Source: Bacteroidia bacterium (lineage in GTDB: Bacteria; Bacteroidota; Bacteroidia; M30B66). From it: 41,329 bases of DNA. The number at the start of each line of letters is the position of its first letter. Position 1 is the first letter of the stretch. Shown here piece by piece: positions 7,290 to 15,363 of the stretch. The stretch spans positions 1 to 41,329 of the forward strand of contig JAIBAI010000024.1 of the NCBI GenBank assembly GCA_019695235.1, in the 5' to 3' direction. The notes beneath the pieces were generated by a model. It was given only the letters and a program-made list of their open reading frames with translations. It was not told the origin of the DNA and did no database searches. A program made the translations under genes and the position numbers.

Positions 7290-8690
7290 ATGGAAATAAG
7301 TTTTCACGGTGCTGCCAGAACCGTTACCGGCAGTAAGCACCTTATCAGCACCAGGAAAGGCTTGCGCATCCTTCTCGATTGCGGTATGTTTCAAGGGCTT
7401 GGTGATCGCGGGCATCTGCTTAACCGGCACTTTGGCTTTGAGCCACATTCAATTGACATTTTGGTATTATCGCACGCCCATATTGACCATAGTGGCCTGA
7501 TTCCGGCATTGGTTCGGGATGGTTTCAGAGGGCCAATTTATTGCACCCCGGCTACCTATGACCTTTGTGAAATTATGTTGCTCGACTCTGCACATATTCA
7601 GGCTTCAGATATCACTTATGTCAACCGCAAGCGTATCAAAGAAGGGTTGGCACCCTATAAGCCTTTATACACCGTTGACGACGTTCAGCAATGTTTGAAT
7701 CAATTTGTGCAAATACCTTACGAAAATGATTATCAGATTGATGAGGATGTTGTGCTGCGCTTTACTGATGCCGGCCATATTCTCGGCTCAGCAGTGGTAA
7801 ACCTGTGTATTCAGGAAGACCATTATGAAAAAAAGATTGCATTTACCGGAGATATCGGACGCCTACATCCCAATATTATCCGTGAGCCACAAGCATTTCC
7901 GCAATGCAACATCCTAATTACCGAATCAACCTATGGCGATCGCTTGCATCCGGCAGAAGAAAAAAGCATGGAGCAATTGTTAGGAATCGTTGTTGAAACC
8001 TGCGTTAAACGAAAAGGGAAGCTCATCATTCCGGCATTTAGTGTAGGCCGTACCCAGGAGATTGTTTATGCACTTGACCAGCTTGAAACACAGGGTCGTC
8101 TGCCCAGAGTGCGTGTGTTTGTTGACAGTCCGCTTTCTACCAATGCCACTGAAATCATGCGAAAACACCGTGATTGCTTCAACGCAAAGGTGAAAGAATA
8201 CATGTTAAAAGACCCCGATCCGTTTGGGTTCAGCCGTCTTGAGTATGTGCGTGAAGCGGAGGAGTCGAAAAAAATCAACCACCTCAAAGAACCTTGCATT
8301 ATCATTTCAGCCTCAGGTATGGCAGAAGCCGGAAGGGTGAAGCACCATTTGGCCAACAATATCTCTAACCCCGACAATACTATATTGATTGTCGGACATT
8401 GTGAGCCCGAATCACTGGGAGGCCGACTGGTAGCGGGCAACAAAGCGGTGAGAATTTTCGGAGAAACCTACCAGGTAAATGCACAGGTTGAAGAAATAAG
8501 CTCTCTGAGTGCACATGGCGACCAGCAGGAAATGTTAACTTTTCTTGCCTGCCAGGATGCCAAGACTATCAAAAAGACCTTCATTGTTCATGGTGACTAC
8601 CCGGCGCAGCAGGTATTTAAAGAAAAGCTAGAAGAAGCCGGGCACCGGCATGTTGAAATCCCTACCCTGGGCTCACAATTTGAAATATGA
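7290..8690 (+). CDS. MBL-fold beta-CASP nuclease-like protein
   Basis: The 466-aa protein combines a metallo-beta-lactamase core with a beta-CASP insert and a C-terminal RNA-specificity (RMMBL) segment. This is the architecture of CPSF73-like RNA endo/exonucleases. Motif 2 is SHAHIDHSGL (metal ligands at about 62-67). DAGHILGSA, FTGDIGR and TESTYGDR follow, then SFSVGRTQE, SASGMAEAGRVKHHL and the final histidine motif SAHGDQQEM with FIVHGD. It probably cleaves RNA with two zinc ions, but the target is unknown. The start at MEISFHGAART is chosen because the longer frame overlaps bshB1 and lacks family similarity. Its stop overlaps the ccmB start by 4 nt (ATGA). Confidence 0.9.
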   Translation: MEISFHGAARTVTGSKHLISTRKGLRILLDCGMFQGLGDRGHLLNRHFGFEPHSIDILVLSHAHIDHSGLIPALVRDGFRGPIYCTPATYDLCEIMLLDSAHIQASDITYVNRKRIKEGLAPYKPLYTVDDVQQCLNQFVQIPYENDYQIDEDVVLRFTDAGHILGSAVVNLCIQEDHYEKKIAFTGDIGRLHPNIIREPQAFPQCNILITESTYGDRLHPAEEKSMEQLLGIVVETCVKRKGKLIIPAFSVGRTQEIVYALDQLETQGRLPRVRVFVDSPLSTNATEIMRKHRDCFNAKVKEYMLKDPDPFGFSRLEYVREAEESKKINHLKEPCIIISASGMAEAGRVKHHLANNISNPDNTILIVGHCEPESLGGRLVAGNKAVRIFGETYQVNAQVEEISSLSAHGDQQEMLTFLACQDAKTIKKTFIVHGDYPAQQVFKEKLEEAGHRHVEIPTLGSQFEI

Positions 8691-9355
8691 TGCAAACATC
8701 CTTTTGGAAAGAGATTAGCACCCTTATACGCAGAGACATAAAACTTGAGTTAAGGCAAAAATACGCCCTCAATGGTTTATTGTTGTATGTTGTTTCCACC
8801 GTGTTTGTGTGCTATCTGTCGTTTAAACGCCTGACCGATGTTCCTACCTGGAACGCCTTGTTGTGGATTATTTTATTATTCACCGCCGTGCAGGCGGCTA
8901 CAAAAAACTTCTCAACCGAAACCCGTGGCAGGCTGATTTACTATTATACACTGGCTTCGGCCCGTTCAGTGATATTCGCACGCATAATTTACAATAGCCT
9001 GCTGATGCTGGTTATTTCACTTGCCGGATATGTTATTTATATGCTACTTATAGGTGATTTGGTGCAAGACAAACCCTATTTTATGTTGGGTATCTTGTTA
9101 GGCAGTCTGGGTTTCTCAGGTATTCTCACATTGATGGCTTCAATCGCAGGCCGCACACATAATGTAACCCTGATGGCTATTCTCAGTTTTCCGGTGATTA
9201 TCCCTATGCTTATTGTACTTATACGTTTCTCGAAAAACGCAGTGGACGGTATTGCCCATAGTGTTCAAAACCCCTACATCATTGGCTTATTGTCAATGAA
9301 CCTTATTGTACTCGCCCTGGCCTGGGTGCTCTTTCCCTTTCTTTGGAAGGATTGA
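8687..9355 (+). CDS. ccmB: Haem exporter/cytochrome c maturation permease CcmB
   Basis: The 222-aa integral membrane protein has about six hydrophobic helices and begins with FWKEISTLIRRDIKLELRQK, the charged segment that opens CcmB proteins. FTAVQAATKNFSTETRGRL and YYYTLASARSVIFARI are also characteristic. In system I cytochrome c maturation, CcmB is the membrane part of the CcmAB transporter complex. The rest of the system (ccmA, C, E, F) is not in the window, although Bacteroidota often scatter these genes. Translation is probably coupled to the beta-CASP gene through the ATGA overlap. Its stop codon directly abuts the stop of the convergent TIGR03790 gene with no spacer. Confidence 0.88.
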   Translation: MMQTSFWKEISTLIRRDIKLELRQKYALNGLLLYVVSTVFVCYLSFKRLTDVPTWNALLWIILLFTAVQAATKNFSTETRGRLIYYYTLASARSVIFARIIYNSLLMLVISLAGYVIYMLLIGDLVQDKPYFMLGILLGSLGFSGILTLMASIAGRTHNVTLMAILSFPVIIPMLIVLIRFSKNAVDGIAHSVQNPYIIGLLSMNLIVLALAWVLFPFLWKD

Positions 9356-10747
9356 TCAGGGGCATACTTTCAGCAGTCTCCGGGTCTCATTCCGGCAAGA
9401 AACCAGATACAGTCCATTTTGTAGTTGGCTAAGGTTGAGCTGACAAATGCTGCCGTCAAAGCGTTCGGAGTACAATAAACGCCCTGCCATATCTCTGATT
9501 TCTATAGGTGTATCATGGAGTACCTGGTCGAAACGCAAGGTGGCAACATCTATTGCCGGAATGGGTTGTATGTTAAACCCATGTTTTTGCCTCTGTACCT
9601 TCGTGGTGGTAAGAAATTTATTAGCAGTAATTGATGTTTTGGGGTCTCCAATCACAACATCCATCCAACCAATCAATTCTGACGCTGCAAAATAGCTTTC
9701 TGCCAGATTAAACTTTGGTGCCCCTTCGTCATTGAAACGGCTGTATCGTTCAAAGAGAATATTAGATTTTGCTATTGCTTTTGTAAAAGGTTCATACACA
9801 TAACCTTTTGCCCCGGATGCTCCTTCTTCGATAAGGTCAGCGATGAGGCTTTGACCGTATGTAGTACCGGGCGTAAACGAACGTCCGCTGGTACTTACAT
9901 GGGTTTCGGCTATTGCACCGTTGACCCATGAAAAGCCGGGGCGGGCATGCACTGTAAACGAATCAGCATACGAATCATTACTTCCCCAGCTTGCATAGCC
10001 TAACACATCATCTTGTTCGGTAACAAATACAGAATCGGTGTTTAGGTGCACCTGCCAACCGCGGCTGCGCAACAATTCACTGCTTGTTACAAATGCCTGA
10101 TTCAGTTCGTTGGTCTTGAAATTTTCTGCCTGGTCAAATACAAACTGACAACTTGTACTGTCAACCAATGTTAGCGGGCCGCTGCGGTCAATCAATTGCC
10201 TGACCTGTTCAACCGTAAAGGCATCAAGGCGCGTTACCAAATACATCCCAAACAGATAAGCCTGAAAATTAACGTTCTGATTAAAATAGGGGTTTCCGAA
10301 ATAATCTCCCGTAAATATTTGTGTTCCGCTTGTACATTCACCAATGTATAAACGGTTAAGTGGATGCAAAAGCATCAGTTCACTTTCTACCGAAGCATTA
10401 CAGCCTTTGTCGTCGGGGTCTTTCCGAAGAATCTTTAAGGGGACGCCTTTGGTAGTTACCAGGTAATTCAACTTTCCTGAAAGTTCCTGGTCTGCCAGTG
10501 CATTTTCTACCTGTAATAGCAGGCTATCAAACTCAGCCTGGTTGATTTCTTCACGTGCAGCCACCCGAATATTGATTCTATTACCCTGTGGTATTGCGCG
10601 TTTAGCCATAAAATAATCGGCTATCAATACCGAAGCGGAGTCATTGATATTGACAATCACTCCCACATCATCGTAATTGACTTGCTGTCCTTTAAGAGTG
10701 CTTCCGAAAAGGAGCAGAATGGTTATTGTACGAAACAGACCTGACAC
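9356..10747 (-). CDS. TIGR03790-family secreted protein with T9SS sorting domain
   Basis: The 463-aa protein has a signal peptide (LFRTITILLLFGSTLKGQQ). Next comes the conserved opening of the TIGR03790 family: VNINDSASVLIADYFMAKRAIPQGN, then LNYLVTTKGVPLKI, YLVTRLDAFTVEQVRQLID and a YASWGSND block with GAKGYVYEPF. The last 75-80 residues form a type A T9SS domain (FDQVLHDTPIEIRDMAGRLLYS, then LNLSQLQNGLYLVS). The protein should therefore cross the outer membrane through T9SS. The biochemical role of the family is unknown. The start is taken as GTG at 10747, because the only longer start (TTG 10765) precedes a TATCTTTA box placed 4 nt before the GTG. It ends flush against ccmB. Confidence 0.85.
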   Translation of the reverse strand: MSGLFRTITILLLFGSTLKGQQVNYDDVGVIVNINDSASVLIADYFMAKRAIPQGNRINIRVAAREEINQAEFDSLLLQVENALADQELSGKLNYLVTTKGVPLKILRKDPDDKGCNASVESELMLLHPLNRLYIGECTSGTQIFTGDYFGNPYFNQNVNFQAYLFGMYLVTRLDAFTVEQVRQLIDRSGPLTLVDSTSCQFVFDQAENFKTNELNQAFVTSSELLRSRGWQVHLNTDSVFVTEQDDVLGYASWGSNDSYADSFTVHARPGFSWVNGAIAETHVSTSGRSFTPGTTYGQSLIADLIEEGASGAKGYVYEPFTKAIAKSNILFERYSRFNDEGAPKFNLAESYFAASELIGWMDVVIGDPKTSITANKFLTTTKVQRQKHGFNIQPIPAIDVATLRFDQVLHDTPIEIRDMAGRLLYSERFDGSICQLNLSQLQNGLYLVSCRNETRRLLKVCP

Positions 10748-10751
10748 GCTG

Positions 10752-10759
10752 TAAAGATA
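10752..10759 (-). promoter_or_regulatory. -7-like box TATCTTTA of TIGR03790 gene
   Basis: It matches TAnnTTTG at seven of eight positions, 4 nt before the proposed GTG start at 10747. It favours the GTG over the TTG further upstream. Confidence 0.35.
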
Positions 10760-10798
10760 TAACAATCAGCGAGTTGTTCAAATAGACACTTTAACTTC

Positions 10799-10838
10799 GC
10801 AGCGTTTGCCTTTTCAAGGCTGCAGTTGCCGCAGGCGG
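10799..10838. repeat. GC-rich palindromic patch
   Basis: Within an otherwise AT-rich divergent spacer, GCAGC (10799-10803) pairs with GCTGC (10819-10823). It is followed by the near-palindrome CCGC-AG-GCGG (10829-10838). The composition differs from the flanks, suggesting an inserted palindromic repeat element. No function is evident. Confidence 0.4.
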
Positions 10839-10873
10839 GCTGGCTTAAAGTGGTTCAAAAAACTTTCCGCAAA

Positions 10874-10903
10874 TTTGAATCTTACCATATTTTGGTAACT
10901 TTG
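10874..10903 (+). promoter_or_regulatory. Promoter of the parDE-like operon
   Basis: TTTG (10874-10877), an 18-nt spacer and TAACTTTG (10896-10903) fit the Bacteroidota consensus. The ATG follows 16 nt after the box. The spacer contains the proposed operator. Confidence 0.65.
10882..10898. promoter_or_regulatory. Putative ParD operator TTACCATATTTTGGTAA
   Basis: A 17-bp inverted repeat (TTACCA, 5-nt centre, TGGTAA) fills the spacer and overlaps the first three bases of the -7 box. Binding there would block RNA polymerase. Autorepression by the antitoxin is the rule for type II systems, so this is the natural operator candidate. Confidence 0.6.
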
Positions 10904-10919
10904 CTAAAATTCAGCACTT

Positions 10920-11171
10920 ATGGGACGCAATACATCCATTTCACTTGGAGACCATTTTGAAAGCTTTATTGAACAAAGTATTAATGATGGGCGATTTAAT
11001 AATGCAAGCGAAGTTGTTAGGGCCGGGCTTCGGCTTTTAGAAGATGAAGAAAATAGAATAATTGCTTTGAGAAAGAAAATCAATGAAGGGCTTGAAAGCG
11101 GGCGTGCCGCAGATTTTGATCCAAAGAAACATCTTGCATCTTTAAAAGCCAAGAGGAAGGCAAATGGCTAA
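10920..11171 (+). CDS. ParD-family antitoxin (ribbon-helix-helix)
   Basis: The 83-aa protein matches the ParD-like antitoxins. The N-terminal strand NTSISLGDHFESFI and the helix FNNASEVVRAGLRLLED form the ribbon-helix-helix DNA-binding fold (about residues 4-45). The charged C-terminal tail, with RAADFDPKKHLASLKAKRK, is the part that wraps the toxin. It should neutralise the ParE-like protein encoded next and repress its own promoter through the 10882-10898 palindrome. The ATG is 16 nt downstream of a consensus -7 box. The gene overlaps the toxin start by 8 nt, which is typical of coupled toxin-antitoxin pairs. Confidence 0.92.
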   Translation: MGRNTSISLGDHFESFIEQSINDGRFNNASEVVRAGLRLLEDEENRIIALRKKINEGLESGRAADFDPKKHLASLKAKRKANG

Positions 11172-11457
11172 ATATTATTTTACAAATAAGGCAGTTGATG
11201 ACTTATCTGAAATTTGGGATTATACGCTCGAAAACTGGTCTATAAAACAAGCTGAACTGTATTACGATCTGATTTTGACCTCATGTAATGATTTAGCAAA
11301 CAACCCGAAACTTGGTAAGAACTACAACATTTTGACCAAAGGAATACTTGGTAATAAATGTGGGGAGCATATTATTTTTTACTCTATAATTTCAAAAGGC
11401 GAAATTGAAGTTGCAAGAATTCTTCATGGAATGATGAATTTAAAAACCAGCTTATAG
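11164..11457 (+). CDS. RelE/ParE-family toxin
   Basis: The 97-aa protein is a RelE/ParE superfamily toxin. Recognisable parts are FTNKAVDDLSEIWDYTLENWSIKQAELYYDLI at the N-terminus, LANNPKLGKNYN in the middle and HIIFYSIISKGEIEVARILHGMMN at the C-terminus, the usual ParE ending with a catalytic-region arginine and histidine. ParE proteins poison DNA gyrase, while RelE relatives cleave mRNA. Pairing with a ParD antitoxin and the absence of RelE catalytic lysines in the usual places favour ParE. The cassette is likely mobile between genomes. No insertion-sequence ends or direct repeats flank it. Confidence 0.9.
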   Translation: MAKYYFTNKAVDDLSEIWDYTLENWSIKQAELYYDLILTSCNDLANNPKLGKNYNILTKGILGNKCGEHIIFYSIISKGEIEVARILHGMMNLKTSL

Positions 11458-11523
11458 GGGGGATACGTTCTTTTTTGTATTGCTGCGTCAGGGCTTTTTC
11501 CAATACGGTTGCACCCACTTCCT

Positions 11524-11539
11524 GTGAGAGCGCTCTCAC
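11524..11539. promoter_or_regulatory. Perfect 16-bp palindrome GTGAGAGCGCTCTCAC
   Basis: This perfect palindrome lies between the convergent parE and dnaX genes, with the dnaX stop only 16 bp away. Its sequence resembles LacI-family operators (GAnAGCGCTnTC core). However, there is no promoter or gene start nearby, so it may be an orphan site or a compact 3'-end hairpin. No T-run follows on either strand. Confidence 0.4.
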
Positions 11540-11554
11540 TTATGAGGCACTTAC

Positions 11555-13228
11555 TTATTCAGGCTCCAGGCCCAGTTTTTTGCGTAATTCAGCGATGTGT
11601 GGGTTACGGGCTTCCAGTGCTTTGATTTTCTCTTCCTGGGTAAAGTATTTTCCTTCCGGGGCTTGTTCTGCCTTTATAAGTTGGATGCTAAGTGAATAAT
11701 TTTTGAGCGATTTCCGAAGGTAAAGCAACAAGTTGGCTTTCTCAAGCTCCAGTTCCCACAACTGACTGTCGTTTTGCACCTCATAATGTATTAACGATGC
11801 AGCATTTAGTTGTGGTTCAGCAAGCGTCAAAGCACTTGCCATGGCAACCCTACCGCTATTTTTCACCTGCTGTACATACATTTTCCATGCATTACGCAAT
11901 GCTTCAGGTGTAACTGGCTCTTCCGGCAGGGCCTCTTTTACCGAGTGGTCATTAACAGGTTCAGTTTCAGGTTCAATGCCTGGTTTTTTCAGGTGTTGTT
12001 GAATAGAAACCGTACGAATCGGGTTTCCTGCCCGAAAGTTGACTACTGTTTTTTTCTCTGGGGCAGGAACGGGGGCAGGATTTGCTGCAGCAACCGGAAG
12101 ATTGCCTTTTGCGGGCGCCTCAACTACCGGAGGATGAATCAGCAATACCAATTGCAGCAGCCCCAGCTCAATGTTCAAGCGCTGGTTTTTCCCTGAGCGC
12201 AGACTTTGCTCAGTTTTGGTGATAAGTTCAAGAGCACGCACCAGCACCACCGGCTTGCATTGCAGGCTCTGGGCCTGATAGCGGCTTTTAACTCCCATAC
12301 TTACTTCAAGCAATGGAAGGGTGGCCGTATCCTGGCAAACGAGTAGATTACGAAAATGGTCGGCCAAACCATAGAGGAAATTCCCTCCGTCGAAGCCTTT
12401 GGCCAGCACCTGGTCAAACAATAAAAGGCAATTACTGAAACTGGCTTCAAGCAGATAATCAGTCAACCGGAAATAATAATCGTAATCAAGCACATTGAGG
12501 TTATCAATGACGGCTTCATAAGTTATTCCGGCACCTCCTGAAAAACTCACAATCTGATCAAACATTGAGAGGGCGTCGCGCAAGCCGCCATCAGCCTTTT
12601 GGGCTATCACGTGCAGGGCATCCGGGTCGGCCTGAATTTGTTCACATCCGGCAACATATTCAAGGTGTTTGGCGATATCATCTACCCTGATACGGTTGAA
12701 GGTAAAGACCTGGCACCTCGACAGGATAGTTGGCAGAATCTTGTGTCGTTCGGTGGTAGCCAAAATAAAGATAGCATGGGCAGGCGGTTCTTCCAGGGTC
12801 TTCAAGAATGCATTAAATGCCGAAGAAGAAAGCATGTGTACCTCATCTATGATGTATACGCTGTACTTCCCTACCTGTGGTGCAAAACGTACCTGATCAA
12901 TCAGGGCACGGATATCATCAACCGAATTATTTGAAGCAGCATCTAATTCATGAATATTAAAAGATGCGTTCTGATTGAATGAACGGCAACTTTCACAGCT
13001 ATTACATGGTTCAGTTTCAGCATTCAGGGCAAAACAATTGATGGTCTTTGCCAGAATCCGGGCACAGGTTGTTTTCCCGACTCCCCGCGGGCCGCAAAAC
13101 AAAAACGCCTGAGCCAGCAGGTTATTTCTGATGCTGTTCTGCAAGGTGGAAGTGATATTCTCCTGACCTACAACAGATTTAAAGGTAAGAGGGCGGTACT
13201 TTCTGGCTGAAACAATAAAATTTTCCAT
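11555..13228 (-). CDS. dnaX: DNA polymerase III subunit gamma/tau
   Basis: The 557-aa protein is the clamp-loader ATPase of the replisome. It has SARKYRPLTFKSVVGQ at the start and Walker A GPRGVGKT (residues 46-53). The zinc-binding cysteines are C65, C75, C78 and C81. Walker B is DEVHMLSS, followed by LATTERHKILPTILSRCQ with the sensor/arginine finger. After the clamp-loader collar (to about 370) comes a Pro/Ala-rich linker and a C-terminal domain of about 130 aa typical of Bacteroidota tau. I see no slippery A-run that would produce gamma by frameshifting. ATG 13228 is preferred to the TTG three codons upstream. A TATATTTG box lies 6 nt before the ATG. Confidence 0.97.
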   Translation of the reverse strand: MENFIVSARKYRPLTFKSVVGQENITSTLQNSIRNNLLAQAFLFCGPRGVGKTTCARILAKTINCFALNAETEPCNSCESCRSFNQNASFNIHELDAASNNSVDDIRALIDQVRFAPQVGKYSVYIIDEVHMLSSSAFNAFLKTLEEPPAHAIFILATTERHKILPTILSRCQVFTFNRIRVDDIAKHLEYVAGCEQIQADPDALHVIAQKADGGLRDALSMFDQIVSFSGGAGITYEAVIDNLNVLDYDYYFRLTDYLLEASFSNCLLLFDQVLAKGFDGGNFLYGLADHFRNLLVCQDTATLPLLEVSMGVKSRYQAQSLQCKPVVLVRALELITKTEQSLRSGKNQRLNIELGLLQLVLLIHPPVVEAPAKGNLPVAAANPAPVPAPEKKTVVNFRAGNPIRTVSIQQHLKKPGIEPETEPVNDHSVKEALPEEPVTPEALRNAWKMYVQQVKNSGRVAMASALTLAEPQLNAASLIHYEVQNDSQLWELELEKANLLLYLRKSLKNYSLSIQLIKAEQAPEGKYFTQEEKIKALEARNPHIAELRKKLGLEPE

Positions 13229-13234
13229 GCTATG

Positions 13235-13242
13235 CAAATATA
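13235..13242 (-). promoter_or_regulatory. -7 box TATATTTG of dnaX
   Basis: An exact TAnnTTTG match on the minus strand lies 6 nt before the ATG at 13228. The upstream M1 peptidase gene ends 49 bp further up on the same strand, so dnaX has an independent promoter. TAACAAG...CTTGTTA arms (13249-13273) lie between the two genes. Confidence 0.5.
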
Positions 13243-13290
13243 ATCAGTTAACAAGGCTTATGCTAGCTTGTTAGCAAATAATCATGTTTG

Positions 13291-15234
13291 TCATTTAGGT
13301 ATTATCATCACCCGTTCAGTATGGCCATCGCCTATGCTTAACAAGTACATTCCGGGGTTTAATTCCGGAAGAGAAAAACTTTCATTCATTTTGATACTGA
13401 GGGCTTTAATCTCCCTGCCTGAAAGGTCGTAAATACGCAGGAAATTTTGTTTGCCATTCTGCCCTTGAGCAACAAGCGCCATTTGTTTATTTGCCGGATT
13501 GGGCATAACTGACCAGCTTGATTTGCGTGGCTCAAAGCCGTAAGATAAAGCTGCATCACGGGCAACCGAACCACTGCCGTTGAGAATCCATTGATTCGGG
13601 TCAACCACTAAACCAGTAACAACACCATGCATAGGGAACTTAAAGAAGCTGGTATTTTTGTCAATATAAAACCGCAGTATTGTATCGCCTTCATTGCGTT
13701 GCACCTTTATTTCAAGTGAAGTTTTTATAAGTGGGTTGGTTGCAGCATTTGTTTGCTCTACAATTTGAAGGTAAAGTGAATCAAGTGCATTGTTCCATCG
13801 AACATCAAAGCGAGGATATCCGGCACCATAATACCAATCGTCGAAAAAATCACTCAGGTCATGCCCGGTAGTTTGTTCCATTACCTGCTTCAGATTAACT
13901 GCTGTTGCAGTGCTACCCCCGTACTCGTTCAGATAATTTCTCAGGCCTTCAAAAAACAAAGGGTCGTTGTTTATTTCAAAGCGCATGGTATTGATAATCA
14001 TTGCAGCCTTGTCGTAATAGAGATTTTTACGCAAGAATACCCCTTCTACGGTTGTGGTATCCATTGTATGGCCATAAACCGTTGAGGCATTTGTCAAGGC
14101 GTTGGTTTCATAAACATTACAGCGTGCAATGCGTGCATTGGGGTTCGACACACCTGTTTTAAACTCATCATAAATTGAAATACCCCATTCAGCAAAACCT
14201 TCGCTCAGCATGATATCTTTCCATGATGCCACTGTAACGTGGTCGCCAAACCACTGATGCATGATTTCATGGGGTTCTGGTGCCCCCTGCCCCATTCCGA
14301 TCATCGTTTGGTTCTCAATGCCTCCACCAAGCGAAATGGCTGCCATGCCTAGTTTTTCATTGTAAAACGGATACAAACCAAACAGATTGCTAAATACCTG
14401 CAAAATCTCAGGAGTTTCAGAATTCGTATAGTTGTAATAGGATATCAGCATTGAGTCTGATCGCCCTTCAGGTTTCCAGTAAAAACTATTTTCCTGATAA
14501 TCGCCCACAACAAAAGAAATCAGGTAAAATGCAATGGGGTACGATGATTTCCATTCCCAACGTTGCCTATTACCGGGCAGCGGTACCACCCGGGTAAGCA
14601 GACCATTCGAAAGCGCTTCAAGATCATTGGTAGTTGTAATAAAGAACCATGATGAATCGGCCTTATCGGTCAAATCCTGCTTGCATGGAAACCAGGTATA
14701 GGCATTATACGGGGGGGTGGCAGAGAATTTATGGTTATTCAGCGAGAAAAAGCCGGAAGTTGGAAAAGCGGCTGAAACCGGAGGGTTACCGTGATAAAAT
14801 ATACGGGTTTGAATCTGCTGGCCACTGTCGGCCTGAAAGGGTAGGATAATGTTTAATTCGGCATTGTTCCGACTTATTGTCGCTAATTGAAACGCACCGG
14901 CATCAAGTGCAGTAACTACAGAATCAATATTGAGGTTGTTATGCAGCTCCAATGCAATGGTATCGGTTGAGTGTTGACGTACAAGAGAACGCATTAGCAC
15001 ATTACCTGAAATGTCATTGCTGTTGTTATCAATCTGTAAATCAAGATGATAGAATTTTACATCAAAATAATTTTGTCTTTTTGCATGTGCTTTACTGATG
15101 GCCAGAATTTCAGGCTGGTTTTCAGGTATGTGCAGGTGCGAGCAAGCGTTTAGCCCGGTTTGTTGCCGAATATCTTGAGCCGAACACCAAAGAGGAAGAC
15201 AAATAGTAAAAAGTAGGAAATTACGCATAGACAT
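13291..15234 (-). CDS. M1-family metallopeptidase with T9SS sorting domain
   Basis: The 647-aa secreted aminopeptidase starts with a signal peptide (RNFLLFTICLPLWCSAQ). The M1 substrate motif appears as GGGIENQTMIGMG (GAMEN equivalent). The zinc site is HEIMHQWFGD (H322, E323, H326) with the third ligand E345 in SEGFAEW. The region YDKAAMIINTMRFE carries the catalytic tyrosine environment. After the catalytic domain there is no long ERAP-type C-terminal domain. Instead the last ~75 residues (SWSVMPNPANKQMAL..., FLRIYDLSGREIKAL, LPELNPGMYLLSI) form a type A T9SS signal. It should release N-terminal amino acids from peptides outside the cell. Its -7 box lies 4 nt before the ATG. Confidence 0.94.
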   Translation of the reverse strand: MSMRNFLLFTICLPLWCSAQDIRQQTGLNACSHLHIPENQPEILAISKAHAKRQNYFDVKFYHLDLQIDNNSNDISGNVLMRSLVRQHSTDTIALELHNNLNIDSVVTALDAGAFQLATISRNNAELNIILPFQADSGQQIQTRIFYHGNPPVSAAFPTSGFFSLNNHKFSATPPYNAYTWFPCKQDLTDKADSSWFFITTTNDLEALSNGLLTRVVPLPGNRQRWEWKSSYPIAFYLISFVVGDYQENSFYWKPEGRSDSMLISYYNYTNSETPEILQVFSNLFGLYPFYNEKLGMAAISLGGGIENQTMIGMGQGAPEPHEIMHQWFGDHVTVASWKDIMLSEGFAEWGISIYDEFKTGVSNPNARIARCNVYETNALTNASTVYGHTMDTTTVEGVFLRKNLYYDKAAMIINTMRFEINNDPLFFEGLRNYLNEYGGSTATAVNLKQVMEQTTGHDLSDFFDDWYYGAGYPRFDVRWNNALDSLYLQIVEQTNAATNPLIKTSLEIKVQRNEGDTILRFYIDKNTSFFKFPMHGVVTGLVVDPNQWILNGSGSVARDAALSYGFEPRKSSWSVMPNPANKQMALVAQGQNGKQNFLRIYDLSGREIKALSIKMNESFSLPELNPGMYLLSIGDGHTERVMIIPK

Positions 15235-15238
15235 GCGG

Positions 15239-15246
15239 CAAATATA
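15239..15246 (-). promoter_or_regulatory. -7 box TATATTTG of M1 peptidase gene
   Basis: An exact TAnnTTTG match on the minus strand lies 4 nt before the ATG at 15234. A TTG lies about 22 nt further upstream. This predicts a leaderless transcript. Confidence 0.5.
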
Positions 15247-15334
15247 GATTGAGTAAAGGGTTGTTCATCAAGAATCGTGCAAAGCTTCAGCATGTTTTTT
15301 TTTAAAGCTTTTTTCAGAAATGAAATTTTTGAAG

Positions 15335-15342
15335 TAAACTTG
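15335..15342 (+). promoter_or_regulatory. -7-like box TAAACTTG of oxidase cluster
   Basis: It matches TAnnTTTG at seven of eight positions, 21 nt before the subunit III start at 15364, in a T-rich spacer shared with the divergent M1 gene. Confidence 0.35.
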
Positions 15343-15363
15343 CAACGAAAATTCTGAATTTAC

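Noticed and set aside
11475..11699. 74-aa plus-strand frame after parE
   Set aside because: Most of it is antisense to the dnaX C-terminus and it shows no domain.
13249..13273. TAACAAG/CTTGTTA inverted repeat as a terminator of the M1 gene
   Set aside because: The 7-bp stem is AT-rich with an 11-nt loop and no T-run on the minus strand.
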